NCBI RefSeq assembly: GCF_963677035.1
Contig: NZ_OY781472.1
Coordinates: 1,612,001-1,676,000, forward strand
Length of the DNA stretch: 64,000 nucleotides
DNA from: an uncultured Hyphomonas sp.
Lineage (GTDB): Bacteria > Pseudomonadota > Alphaproteobacteria > Caulobacterales > Hyphomonadaceae
Reading direction: 5' to 3'
In this document: positions 25,461 to 34,429 of the stretch, piece by piece
Layout: every line of letters begins with the position of its first letter
How positions within the stretch are numbered: position 1 is the stretch's first letter
Position numbers and translations under genes: made by a program
The notes under the pieces: model-generated
What the model saw: only the letters and a program-made list of their open reading frames with translations
What the model was told of the DNA's origin: nothing
The model's database searches: none

Positions 25461-26912
25461 TCATCTGATCTCCATCAGCCGGTCGATCATATTGCTTGCA
25501 ATTTCAATCACCCGGGCGTTCGCGGCATAGGACTGCTCGATGATCAGCAGATCCTGCATTTGCTGGTCAACGTCGACCCCGGTTTCGGAAACTTCAGCAT
25601 CGGCCATGATCATGTATTGCGACGAGGTGGAAGAGACGATCGCTTCATGGCTGATCCGCTTCTGTCCGGTTGTCGAGGCAAACTGGGCCAGAAGTTCGCT
25701 GGAAGAATAGCTTCCCTGAAATCCACCGGAGTTCGTCGGGCGGACGGTTGTGATGGCGTCCAGCATGTTCCGGAGCGTCGTCGCGTTCCCGGATGGGCCC
25801 TCGTTTACAGCGCCGATGCCGTCTCGCAACCGCCAGATACTGCCGCCCTGGTCGGGATCGACGGCCGGATTGAGCGCCAGCCGTCCAGCAAGCCCCGGAT
25901 CGCCGGACCCGTCTGAATCTACAAACAGGCCTTGCGCGCCAGGTGCCTTCGTCGGATCGATGGAATCGTCAGAAAGGCGGGCAATGAGGTCACCCGCCAG
26001 TGTATCGAGCTGGTCGCTGAAAGCAGGAAGGTCGGAATCGCGAAGCGTGAACAGAGCACCGAACATACCGCTTGAAACGGCGCCGTAAGAGGATGTTCCG
26101 GGTGTGATCGATACTCCCGCGACGGTCAGGCCGGAAAGTCCCCCGCCTGCGAGTGTCTGTGAAGGGCCAAATACGGTAGAAGGCGTAAATTCGATCTGCT
26201 TGGCATTTGTTTGCAGAAGGTAGACGCCTTCCTGCGTGACGATGTCGATGCCGCCGCTCTGACGCGGTACGGTCTGCACAGGCAGGTATTCTGAAATCTG
26301 GTCGAGCAGGCGGCCGCGTTCGTCTATCAGAGCCGCTGCCTGGCCGCTGGTGCGGTCGATCCTGGCGAGTTTCCCGTTGATGTCCTCAATGCCCTTCAGA
26401 GCGGCATTGACAGTGTCGACGCCGATTCCGATCTCGTGGTCCGTCTCTGCACGAAGGTTTGTGGCAAAGTCGGAGAGGGCGTTAAACTCATTTACGAGGG
26501 AGGTGGCCGCTTGAAGCGTCGCGGTCATATCCGATCCGGACTCCGGAGAGATAGCCAGATTGGACAGGGCATTTTCAAAGTTCGAGAAAAGACCGAACAG
26601 TCCGGACCCGTCCGCTGTGTTCCCGACCCGGGCGGAAATCGTGTTCCAGGTCGATGCAAACAGGTCGGCCTGTGAAAGGTCGCTACCGAGAGAACGGCGC
26701 TCGGCTGACAAGGCCTCATCGCCTGCACGGCTGATGCCGATGGACCGGACGCCGGCGCTTGTGCCACCCAGAATATTTTCGGCGACAACGAGCGAACGGC
26801 GGACATAGCCCGCCGTCGTCGAGTTCGAGACGTTTGTGGCAACAACGTCAGCCTTCAGACTTGTGATCTGAAGGCCCGACTGTGCCGCGTGGATGGCGCT
26901 GGATATGCTCAC
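25461..26912 (-). CDS. flgK: Hook-associated protein FlgK
   Basis: A 483-residue HAP1 protein. The N-terminus SISSAIHAAQSGLQITSLKADVVATNVSN is the rod/hook family signature, and the C-terminus (LLIIEQSYAANARVIEIASNMIDRLMEIR) is typical of FlgK. It forms the first hook-filament junction zone. It lies between flgE and flgL in the same orientation. Confidence 0.93.
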   Translation of the reverse strand: MSISSAIHAAQSGLQITSLKADVVATNVSNSTTAGYVRRSLVVAENILGGTSAGVRSIGISRAGDEALSAERRSLGSDLSQADLFASTWNTISARVGNTADGSGLFGLFSNFENALSNLAISPESGSDMTATLQAATSLVNEFNALSDFATNLRAETDHEIGIGVDTVNAALKGIEDINGKLARIDRTSGQAAALIDERGRLLDQISEYLPVQTVPRQSGGIDIVTQEGVYLLQTNAKQIEFTPSTVFGPSQTLAGGGLSGLTVAGVSITPGTSSYGAVSSGMFGALFTLRDSDLPAFSDQLDTLAGDLIARLSDDSIDPTKAPGAQGLFVDSDGSGDPGLAGRLALNPAVDPDQGGSIWRLRDGIGAVNEGPSGNATTLRNMLDAITTVRPTNSGGFQGSYSSSELLAQFASTTGQKRISHEAIVSSTSSQYMIMADAEVSETGVDVDQQMQDLLIIEQSYAANARVIEIASNMIDRLMEIR

Positions 26913-26939
26913 TTACGTGCTGTCCCCTTCAAGTGTGGA

Positions 26940-28244
26940 TCAGCGCTTCAGATTGGTGGTTTCCTGCAGCATCTCATCTACGGTCTGAACAATTTTCGCG
27001 TTCGAAGAATAGGCCCGTTGTGTTTCGATGAGATCGGTCAGTTCCGCAGCGATATCTGTGGCTGATTCCATCAGCGAGTAGCCCGCAACGGTGCCAACCG
27101 GACCGGTGCCCGCATTCCACAGGTAAAGGCTTCCGGACGAAGAGGAGACTGAATAAGCCTGTCCATCGAGCGCTGTCAGACCATTCATGTTCGGCACGTC
27201 ACCGACAGGAATCTGATAGAGCGTCCGGCGAAGGCCCGTGTCGTAGATCGCTTGCAGGTAGCCGTTCTCGTCGATCTCGACGGAGGCAAGGTCACCCAGC
27301 GGAGCGCCGTCCTTTGTCACCGCCGTTGGAGAGTAGGGGCCCGCCAGCTGGGTCACCCCTGCGCTGTCATCTATTCGACCGATGAAGACTTCAATGGGGC
27401 CATGTTCGAGGGTCATCGATAATTTGCCGGTGGCCGCGTCATAGCTAACACCGCCGCTGGCAGATGCCGACGCGATCCGGCCACCATTCGACGCTGTGTC
27501 GTCGAAGACAAGATTCAAATCGCCAAGAGACGTAACAGGATCACCGGCACTATCGAAGAATTTGACGTCCCATTCGTTTGACGACCCGGAAGCCGGAACG
27601 TTTGGAGTGAACTCCATGGTCATCGTCTGGGCACGGCCGAGATTGTCAAAGTACTCAATTGGCAGTGAATAAGGTTCACCAGAACCACCTGCGGTGGTCG
27701 CGTCTGCTGGCAGATTGATGCCTAGTTCCATGCTTGTTGTTGGTGATGCGGTAAATTGAGACGTTGCGATATTCACAGGCTCAAGGTTCAGGCCGCTGTT
27801 GCGGCTGACATTGCCGATGTCACCTGAAGAGTCGGCCGGCCAACCAAGCAGAAACATGCCACTCTGGGTGCGGAGGTAACCATTCTGGTCCGGGTAAAAC
27901 GATCCGGTCGGCAGGAGCATGAGCGAACGTTCGGAAGGAACAGCACCGATTCCGCCCTCATTCGTTACCGGCAGGAGGCCTCGTTCAGTAACGGCAATGT
28001 CGGTGGCATTCCCGGTCGAGGTGAGCGGCCCTGTCGCAGCAATGTCTTTGAAGGAGTCGACCCGGACACCACCAGCCGCATACGCGGATGACCGTTGGTG
28101 AAGCACCATGCTCGAAAAGTCGACCTGGCTGCGCTTGTAGCCCAGGGTCGATGAGTTGGCGATGTTGTCGGAGATTGTCGAGAGACGGGCGGAGTTGACA
28201 CCCAACCCCATCACGCCCGCGTTCAGGGACGAAGAAATGCTCAT
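26940..28244 (-). CDS. flgE: Flagellar hook protein FlgE
   Basis: A 434-residue hook subunit: N-terminal SLNAGVMGLGVNSARLSTISDNIANSST, central FlaE-type domain (YDTGLRRTLYQIPVGDVPN), and C-terminal LIETQRAYSSNAKIVQTVDEML. ATG 28244 is chosen since AGGAG lies 8 nt before it. The upstream region contains TTAACC-type sites at about 28292 and 28313. It begins the flgE-flgK-flgL-flgI set on the minus strand. Confidence 0.93.
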   Translation of the reverse strand: MSISSSLNAGVMGLGVNSARLSTISDNIANSSTLGYKRSQVDFSSMVLHQRSSAYAAGGVRVDSFKDIAATGPLTSTGNATDIAVTERGLLPVTNEGGIGAVPSERSLMLLPTGSFYPDQNGYLRTQSGMFLLGWPADSSGDIGNVSRNSGLNLEPVNIATSQFTASPTTSMELGINLPADATTAGGSGEPYSLPIEYFDNLGRAQTMTMEFTPNVPASGSSNEWDVKFFDSAGDPVTSLGDLNLVFDDTASNGGRIASASASGGVSYDAATGKLSMTLEHGPIEVFIGRIDDSAGVTQLAGPYSPTAVTKDGAPLGDLASVEIDENGYLQAIYDTGLRRTLYQIPVGDVPNMNGLTALDGQAYSVSSSSGSLYLWNAGTGPVGTVAGYSLMESATDIAAELTDLIETQRAYSSNAKIVQTVDEMLQETTNLKR

Positions 28245-28326
28245 GTCGGTTGCTCCTGCAAAGTGACGCAACCATGAGTAATTCTGGTTGGTTAATGACG
28301 AGATAACCCCGCTTAACCTGATAAAT
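28245..28326 (-). promoter_or_regulatory. flgE upstream region with two TTAACC motifs
   Basis: Between motB and flgE. GGTTAA at 28290-28295 (TTAACC on the minus strand) and TTAACC at about 28313-28318 are 17 bases apart between their TTAA cores, the same spacing as in the fliL/fliF region. Candidate CtrA-type control site; not proven. Confidence 0.35.
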
Positions 28327-29139
28327 TTACTGGGTCAGAATGGTAATAGAAATCCGGCGGTTCTGGGGGGCCGCGGGGTCTTCCGGGAGCAGGGGAGCTG
28401 AGTCGGCTTTTCCGGAAACTTCCCGGATACGGTCCGCTGGCATGCCTGAATGGACCAGGAGGCGCCGCGCGGTGTTGGCGCGATCTGCTGAAAGGTTCCA
28501 GTTGTCGTAAATACCGGCATTTCTATAGGTGCGATTGTCTGTATGTCCGACAATCTTCACCTGATTTTCAAAACTGCTGAATGAGTCAGCGACTTGTCCC
28601 ATGAGGTCCGCCAGCAGTTCGGACGGATGGCTGGAACCAACGGGGAAGAGTGGGGTTTGGGCGGAATCCGTGATCTCCACGACGATCCCTTCTGGCGACA
28701 TCTTGATCAACATATGTTCGGAAATCTGATGACCGTCTTCCGTCAGGCCTTTTTTAAGGGCTTCAAGTTGCGCGGCAATGGCGCGCTCGTCTGTTTTGTC
28801 TTTTGTCCCATGGGAGTCGATGGATTTCGATCGCGATGCGCCGGTCCCCATTTTCGCATAGGTTTCTTCGGTGAATATGGACGAGCCGTTCAGGCCATCT
28901 GACCCGCCGCCGGAGATGCGGCTGATCGGAATTGTCGGGTTGAAATAGTCTGCAATACCTTTGCGTTGATCCTCTGTCGTGGCGTTGAGCAACCACATCA
29001 GAAGGAAGAACGCCATCATTGCGGTGACGAAGTCGGCATAAGCCACTTTCCAGGCACCCCCATGGTGCCCGTCAGCTTTGACGACCTTCTTGCGCTTGAT
29101 GATTGTCGTGTAAACGACTGGCTGTTGCTTGCTACTCAT
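28327..29139 (-). CDS. motB: Flagellar stator protein MotB
   Basis: A 270-residue stator subunit: cytoplasmic basic N-terminus (IIKRKKVVKADGHHGGAWKVAY), single membrane helix beginning ADFVTAMMAFFLLMWLL with the proton-carrying Asp near residue 37, and a periplasmic OmpA-like peptidoglycan-binding domain (VGHTDNRTYRNAGIYDNW, LSADRANTARRLL, NRRISITIL). The helix is of H+-type MotB. It is divergent from the fliM-like/motA operon, so motA and motB are not co-transcribed. Confidence 0.94.
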   Translation of the reverse strand: MSSKQQPVVYTTIIKRKKVVKADGHHGGAWKVAYADFVTAMMAFFLLMWLLNATTEDQRKGIADYFNPTIPISRISGGGSDGLNGSSIFTEETYAKMGTGASRSKSIDSHGTKDKTDERAIAAQLEALKKGLTEDGHQISEHMLIKMSPEGIVVEITDSAQTPLFPVGSSHPSELLADLMGQVADSFSSFENQVKIVGHTDNRTYRNAGIYDNWNLSADRANTARRLLVHSGMPADRIREVSGKADSAPLLPEDPAAPQNRRISITILTQ

Positions 29140-29301
29140 TAACCCTAACCATTTGAGGCAGTGGGTGTTCTCTAACAGACAGCCGTGAAGGAACGCTGCG
29201 GAGGCAATGGTTAACTTGCCCCACCTCGTTAATGGTTTTTCAACCGGTCACCACCATCACTGGTTAACGGGACGGTACGTTTTTTTAATAGGTGGCAAAC
29301 T
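29140..29301. promoter_or_regulatory. Divergent motB / fliM-like-motA promoter region
   Basis: This 162 nt gap holds several TTAACC-type sites: ATGGTTAA near 29207 (TTAACCAT on the minus strand), TTAATGG near 29229, and GGTTAACG near 29263. These could be CtrA half-sites controlling both directions. A T-run (about 29280-29286) lies before the fliM-like ribosome-binding site AGGTGG. Confidence 0.4.
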
Positions 29302-30195
29302 GTGTCTGCAGTTCTGCGGAAAAAGATCGACGCTGGGGCGGGCATTCCTCCCAGCATAATGCGACTGCAGCATTTCTGGCTGCAGCTGCAGGCCTGCACC
29401 CGGGATTGGGCGGCAGACACCTATGGTATACTTCCGGAAGTTACGCTCGCCAGTCGCCGGGTTGTGAACGGACAAGAGGCTCAGCAGAAATTTGAAGCGG
29501 AAAGCGGCTTCTATTTTTCAGCGGAAACGTCACCAGGTCTGGCCGGGATTGCAATCGACGCGGCTGGGTCCATTCGCAATGCGGCTGTTCGCATGGATCA
29601 GGATACTGACAGCCTTGGCGACGCCTCGCCGCTTTTCCTGAAATTGCTCGCTGAGCAGGCCGGGCTGGAGCTTTGCCGTCAGGTCACAATGGATCTGTTC
29701 GGTGCGCAAGAGAGGGCCTCCTCTGCGGCCGATCCGAGTGGCGCCGCCGGCAGTTTCGAGGCATCCAGCCGCTATCTCTTGTTGGAATACCAGCTCCAGA
29801 TGGATGATGAAGTGTCAAGTGTCTGGTTCGCGTACTTGTTTGAATTCATACAACAACATGCAGTTTCAAGTCAGCGGGCAGCCGCTGACCGGAAGGGGCA
29901 GAGCAGACACCAGGGTCAAAGATCGCTGAACAACAGTATTCTCGCGTCCACGACGATGCTGGATGCTGTGCTGGACCGCCTGTCTCTGACAATTGGTGAA
30001 TGCGCCAAGCTGGAAGTCGGCACCGTGCTGCCGCTCGCTGGCGCTGATGCAGGGCAGCTATCGTTGTCCGCAGATACGGTCAATGGGTGCGTCGATATCG
30101 GTACAGGTGAATTGGGCGTCTGGAAGCGTCAGAGGGCCTTGAAATTGAAGACACCGATATCAAAGACCTTTGCGCAGAAAATCGTGGATTCATAG
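29302..30195 (+). CDS. Divergent FliM-like motor switch protein (SpoA domain at C-terminus)
   Basis: A 297-residue protein starting at GTG 29302 with AGGTGG 7 nt before it. Only its last 75 residues are recognisable: LDRLSLTIGECAKLEVGTVLPL followed by SADTVNGCVDIGTGELGVW fits the FliM/FliN SpoA domain (compare 'I.NLKVGDVIPL' in FliM). The N-terminal 200 residues lack both the CheY-binding LSQEEIDALL-type motif and the GGxG motif. Position before motA, the lack of any other fliM in the window and the length all support a diverged FliM. If correct it would bridge FliG and FliN in the C-ring. Not proven. Confidence 0.6.
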   Translation: MSAVLRKKIDAGAGIPPSIMRLQHFWLQLQACTRDWAADTYGILPEVTLASRRVVNGQEAQQKFEAESGFYFSAETSPGLAGIAIDAAGSIRNAAVRMDQDTDSLGDASPLFLKLLAEQAGLELCRQVTMDLFGAQERASSAADPSGAAGSFEASSRYLLLEYQLQMDDEVSSVWFAYLFEFIQQHAVSSQRAAADRKGQSRHQGQRSLNNSILASTTMLDAVLDRLSLTIGECAKLEVGTVLPLAGADAGQLSLSADTVNGCVDIGTGELGVWKRQRALKLKTPISKTFAQKIVDS

Positions 30196-30218
30196 CAATC
30201 ATCCGTACTGAGATTGCT
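30194..30218 (+). promoter_or_regulatory. Intercistronic hairpin between fliM-like gene and motA
   Basis: AGCAATC (30194-30200) and GATTGCT (30212-30218) form a perfect 7 bp stem with an 11 nt loop. It begins inside the TAG stop of the fliM-like gene and ends 2-3 nt before the motA ribosome-binding site AAGGGAG (30221-30227). It may tune motA translation or mRNA processing; no T-run follows, so it is not a standard terminator. Confidence 0.45.
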
Positions 30219-30234
30219 TGAAGGGAGTTGAGCA

Positions 30235-31101
30235 GTGAATGCAATTATAGGAATGCTGGTGACGGTTGCCATGGTCTTTGGTGGCTACATTCTTGCTGGC
30301 GGAAAGATGGCAATTATCACACATGCTCTTCCTTTCGAGGGCATGATGATCGGGGGGGCGGCGCTGGGTGCTTTCCTGGCAGCCAATGACTTGACCACCA
30401 TCAAGCATACGGTCAGCGACGTTGTGTCGGTTTTCAAAGGGCCGAAATGGAAAAAGCAGGATTATCAGGATCTGTTGTGCCTGATGCACGAGTTGCTGAA
30501 CGTACTGAAGCAGAACCCGGTAGATATCGAACCGCACATTGAGGCACCGAACGAGTCCGATATTTTTGCCAAATATCCGAAGATCCTGAAGGATCACTCA
30601 GCCGTTGAGATGATTTGCGATACCATCCGCTCAATGATCATGAACTTCGACAATGTTCATCAGGTGGAGGAGTTGCTGGAAGCGCAACTCGAAGGTCTGC
30701 AGGAAGACAGCCTGCACGGCGCCCATGCCCTTCAAAATATGGCAGACGCGCTGCCGGCGTTGGGGATCGTTGCGGCTGTGCTTGGTGTGATCAAGACGAT
30801 GGCCGCCATTGACAAGCCGCCGGAAATTTTGGGCGGAATGATCGGCGGTGCTCTTGTCGGAACCTTTCTTGGTGTGTTCCTCGCCTACGGAATCGTTGGC
30901 CCCTTCGCGAACAAGGTGAAGCACAATCGGACGGAAGAGCACTTCTTCTACGCCACGATTGGCGGGCTCCTCGTCTCCAACCTGCACCACAACCCGGTCA
31001 ACATTTCGGTCGAAGTGGCTCGCCGTCATGCCCCGGCGCGCGTTCGTCCGACTTTCGACGATGTCGAGCAGGCAATTCGGGAGCTGAAAAAGGCAGCATG
31101 A
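30235..31101 (+). CDS. motA: Flagellar stator protein MotA
   Basis: A 288-residue membrane protein starting at GTG 30235 with AAGGGAG 7 nt upstream. Four hydrophobic segments (MLVTVAMVFGGYIL; GMMIGGAALGAFL; GIVAAVLGVIKTM; GALVGTFLGVFLAYGIVGP) and the MotA signatures are present: the Pro-containing PALGIVAAVLG and ADALPALG. It forms the proton channel with MotB. Its stop overlaps the next start by ATGA. Confidence 0.95.
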   Translation: MNAIIGMLVTVAMVFGGYILAGGKMAIITHALPFEGMMIGGAALGAFLAANDLTTIKHTVSDVVSVFKGPKWKKQDYQDLLCLMHELLNVLKQNPVDIEPHIEAPNESDIFAKYPKILKDHSAVEMICDTIRSMIMNFDNVHQVEELLEAQLEGLQEDSLHGAHALQNMADALPALGIVAAVLGVIKTMAAIDKPPEILGGMIGGALVGTFLGVFLAYGIVGPFANKVKHNRTEEHFFYATIGGLLVSNLHHNPVNISVEVARRHAPARVRPTFDDVEQAIRELKKAA

Positions 31102-32867
31102 AGCGGATTTGTCTTCTCCTTCTGCTCAGCAGCTGTTTCGCGCCGGCCTCGCTGGCGCTTGAAGACACTGAGGCTGTATCAGGAGTGGAGGCTGGGCAGC
31201 CCACTCAACTGGCGAACGAGCTCGACCAGTTCGTTCGTAGCGCCATTGACGAGGGGCTGTTGACTCCAACAGGCGAGGCGGAGCCGGAAATTGAAGATCC
31301 GGATATCCAAAACGATGTGCCGCAGAATAGCATGCCGGTGGGGGTACGCATGAGGCAGGCAGCACCTTTTCAGGTGGAAGTCGACTGCGATGGTCCTTAT
31401 CCACTCGACTTTGAAGCGTTTGAACGGTTTGACCGCTATCAGCAAATCTACACATTTCAGGAGAACGTATCCGGACTGTCCGGTGAGGCGGCCGGGTTGG
31501 ACGGTATACAGCTCGCAAAAGCATATCTGGCGCTTGGGCTCTATTCCGAATCCGGTATGGTTCTGAAGTCGGCACCCGGACCGGTCGCTGCAGCTTACCG
31601 CAAGGTTGCAAGCCTGATGGAAAACCGGGCTGACGCAGATGTGAACTATTTCCGCAAGCTGGTGGACTGCCGTCCGGAGGCTGGTGTCTGGCTTGGGGCT
31701 GCGCTGCTGGCGAACGACCAGGATGAAGGCGTTCAGATATTTGGCGAAAACCTGAACGGCTTCCGGAAATTGCCATTCCGGCTACGTGCGGATCTCACGG
31801 CAATGGTCGTGCCGGAGCTCGACAAGCGCGGAGAACGTATTTTGCCGGTCAAACTCTTGGCTGATTTTACGCCGGAGCAGGTGGAAGAGACGTCTCAGTT
31901 GCAGTTCGTCAAAGCTATTATCGATCTCGGAGAAAACCGCGCTGATGCAGATAAGGCTGTGCGGGCCTACCTCAGCGAGCCCCTGTTTCAGGAGCAGGCG
32001 CTTGCAGCGCTGATGCGGCACGACAAGCCCCTGAGCGAGTTGCATGAAGAACTTTTGCTGGGCGAACTGATGGAAAAGTTCGGTCAGACCGGCAACGACA
32101 GGGAGCTTGCAGCCAGCCTTCAGTATGCATTGCAGGAATTGAGCGGTAGTTCGCACTATCAGCCAATTCTGGATCTCGCTGGCATGCCGGCGCTTCAGAA
32201 CCCGGCAGCCCAAAAGGAAATCCGCCGCCAGTTCATTGGCGGACTGGAACGTGACCTGGCCAGCGATAACCGGCTACGCAACCTGGCAGCGATCAATGCC
32301 CTCATCTCCGACCCCGGTATTCTTGATGCTGCGCCTGAGCGTACACAGCTTTACCGGTCAGGCGCATCTCTGGCGGCGCACTTCGGACTTGTTTCCCTGA
32401 CCCGGGTGTTGATGCAACGGGATGAGGGCGACGATGAAGTCATCTCAGAACTGGCGGGTCTTGAGTTTCGGAGTGGTGATTTTGATGCCGTGATCAATTG
32501 GGCCCAGGCTTACCCTCAGAATGCACCTCTCAATCTTCTGGCCGCAGAAAGTGCGATCCGGAAAGGAGATGCAACAGGTCTGCGTGTGTACGAGCAGAGA
32601 CTGGATATGGAACCTGAAACGGTTCTGGCTTTGATTGAGCTTGATGCGGCATCCGGTCGATGGCTGGTTTCAAATTCGATCTATGACGCGGCTGCACGCC
32701 TGACTGATCCTGTGCAAAAGCAGCGTGCGGAGAGGGTGTTCGCCATGCGCAAGGGGGCCAGGGATCTGGCAAAGCCGGCGCGATCCAGGGTCGCGATGGC
32801 CAAGGTCGCATCTGTTCTCGGAAAATCCGACCTTTCTTCAGAACAAGTCACCGGAGGCGCGCACTAA
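31098..32867 (+). CDS. Unknown exported repeat-rich protein in the flagellar operon (MotC-like role possible)
   Basis: A 589-residue protein with an N-terminal signal; either cleavage after SLA (residue 20) or a lipobox LSSC (Cys13) is possible. The mature part is mostly helical, with repeat-like stretches (IQLAKAYLALGLYSESGMVL; AESAIRKGDATGLRVYEQRL) resembling TPR-type solenoids. I do not recognise a named family. It is co-translated with motA (ATGA) and overlaps flgF by 1 nt (TAATG). In rhizobia the periplasmic MotC works with MotB and MotE; a motE-like gene is at 17250, so an equivalent stator role is a reasonable but untested guess. Confidence 0.6.
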   Translation: MKRICLLLLLSSCFAPASLALEDTEAVSGVEAGQPTQLANELDQFVRSAIDEGLLTPTGEAEPEIEDPDIQNDVPQNSMPVGVRMRQAAPFQVEVDCDGPYPLDFEAFERFDRYQQIYTFQENVSGLSGEAAGLDGIQLAKAYLALGLYSESGMVLKSAPGPVAAAYRKVASLMENRADADVNYFRKLVDCRPEAGVWLGAALLANDQDEGVQIFGENLNGFRKLPFRLRADLTAMVVPELDKRGERILPVKLLADFTPEQVEETSQLQFVKAIIDLGENRADADKAVRAYLSEPLFQEQALAALMRHDKPLSELHEELLLGELMEKFGQTGNDRELAASLQYALQELSGSSHYQPILDLAGMPALQNPAAQKEIRRQFIGGLERDLASDNRLRNLAAINALISDPGILDAAPERTQLYRSGASLAAHFGLVSLTRVLMQRDEGDDEVISELAGLEFRSGDFDAVINWAQAYPQNAPLNLLAAESAIRKGDATGLRVYEQRLDMEPETVLALIELDAASGRWLVSNSIYDAAARLTDPVQKQRAERVFAMRKGARDLAKPARSRVAMAKVASVLGKSDLSSEQVTGGAH

Positions 32868-33604
32868 TGCCGAACGCCGTATACGCAATGCTCGGCCGTC
32901 AGCAGGGTCTGATGCAGGAAATGCAGGTTGTCGCGAACAACCTCGCGAACTCCAGCACGACCGGGTACAAATCCGACCGCGCTCTTTTCGGAGAGTTCCT
33001 TGTCGCGACCGGGGCGCAGTCGTCATCGCTCTCCATGGGCGGACTTGCCGGCCATAGTTTTGCGATGTCGCAAGGGGCGCTGAAGATGACCGGGGGGGAA
33101 ATGGACCTCGCCATTCAGGGCGACGGGTTCTTCCTGGTCAATACAGACCAAGGACAGCGCCTGACCCGTGCGGGGCATTTCCAGCTGTCCACTGACGGGC
33201 AATTGGTTGATATGAACGGCAGCGCGGTTTTGAGCGCTGCAGGGGCGCCGATCAGTATTCCACAGGATGCGAGCGAGATCCGCGTGGCTGCGGACGGCAC
33301 AGTGACCGTCAGTTCGGGGGATGGCCTGCCACCGCAAGAGGTTGGTCAGGTCGGTGTGGTCACCGTCGACCAGGAAGCGACGCTTGTACGCGATTCGAAC
33401 TCATATTTTTCAGCGCCAGACGGTCACAGGCCGGCGGAAAACAATGAGATCGTTCAAGGTGCATTGGAGCAGTCCAATGTCTCGCCGGTTCTGGAGGTTG
33501 CGCGCATGATTGAAGTGCAGCGCGCCTACGAAGCCGGTCAGGCTCTGTTCGAGCGCGAGGATCAGCGCGTGAGCCAGATCATCAGTGCAATTCGCAACGG
33601 ATAA
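32867..33604 (+). CDS. flgF: Flagellar proximal rod protein FlgF
   Basis: A 245-residue rod subunit. N-terminus MPNAVYAMLGRQQGLMQEM with VVANNLANSSTTGYKSDR is the rod motif, the centre has MDLAIQGDGFFLV and TRAGHFQLSTDGQLV, and the C-terminus (EVARMIEVQRAYEAGQALFE) matches FlgF/FlgG. Followed by flgG after 34 nt. Confidence 0.93.
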   Translation: MPNAVYAMLGRQQGLMQEMQVVANNLANSSTTGYKSDRALFGEFLVATGAQSSSLSMGGLAGHSFAMSQGALKMTGGEMDLAIQGDGFFLVNTDQGQRLTRAGHFQLSTDGQLVDMNGSAVLSAAGAPISIPQDASEIRVAADGTVTVSSGDGLPPQEVGQVGVVTVDQEATLVRDSNSYFSAPDGHRPAENNEIVQGALEQSNVSPVLEVARMIEVQRAYEAGQALFEREDQRVSQIISAIRNG

Positions 33605-33638
33605 CAAAAGAAGCAGCAGGTAAGAGAAGGAGCAGGAC

Positions 33639-34424
33639 GTGAAATCTCTACAAATCGCCGCGACAGGGATGGCCGCGCAACAGATGCGTGTCGATGTCAT
33701 CTCGAACAATATCGCGAACATGAGCACCGCGGCCTACCGGCCCCGGTCAGCGGAATTTTCCGATCTCGTCTACCAGCAATATCTGACACCCGGTACGTCG
33801 ACGTCGCAGGTCGGGACACTGGTTCCCGCTGGTATTCAGATCGGTACCGGTGTTCGACCATCAACCGTCTCGATGGAGTTGACGCAGGGGGCATTGAATC
33901 CAACTGACGCAGAGCTGGACCTCGCCATCGACGGATCTGGCTATTTTGAAATTACCCTTCCATCCGGCGAGTCCGCTTACACCCGTGATGGAAAGTTCAA
34001 CCGCGGGCAAGACGGCCAGATTGTCACAATGGATGGCTTCCCACTGACGGATGGAATCATCATTCCGGACGACGCGCAGAAGATATCAATCAGCCGGGAC
34101 GGGGAAGTGGTTGCCTATTTTGAGGGCGTCACCGAAGGACAGGCCATCGGGAATATTCAACTGGTCCGCTTCGTGAACGAGAAGGGACTGGAGGCAATGG
34201 GGGATAACTTGTTCCGGGAAACCCAGGCTTCAGGCACCCCGACACAGCAAGTGCCGGGTACTGAGGGAGCGGGCTATATCCGGCAAGGCTTTCTTGAAGG
34301 CTCCGGTGTCGATGTCGTGAAAGAGATTTCTGAACTGATCGAGGCCCAGCGCGGATACGAGTTGAATTCGAAAGTGATCACCGCGTCCGATGAAATGCTT
34401 GCCGCGACGACGAGGGTTAAATAA
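33639..34424 (+). CDS. flgG: Flagellar distal rod protein FlgG
   Basis: A 261-residue protein, the normal length for FlgG, starting at GTG 33639 after GGAGCAGGAC. It shows AATGMAAQQMRVDVISNNIANMSTAAY, ELDLAIDGSGYFEI, AYTRDGKFN and the C-terminal IEAQRGYELNSKVITASDEML. It forms the distal rod through the P and L rings. Confidence 0.95.
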   Translation: MKSLQIAATGMAAQQMRVDVISNNIANMSTAAYRPRSAEFSDLVYQQYLTPGTSTSQVGTLVPAGIQIGTGVRPSTVSMELTQGALNPTDAELDLAIDGSGYFEITLPSGESAYTRDGKFNRGQDGQIVTMDGFPLTDGIIIPDDAQKISISRDGEVVAYFEGVTEGQAIGNIQLVRFVNEKGLEAMGDNLFRETQASGTPTQQVPGTEGAGYIRQGFLEGSGVDVVKEISELIEAQRGYELNSKVITASDEMLAATTRVK

Positions 34425-34429
34425 TCACG

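Noticed and set aside
28255..28275. Sigma-54 promoter for flgE on the minus strand
   Set aside because: TGG...TTGCA is present but with 12 nt between GG and GC, outside the accepted spacing.
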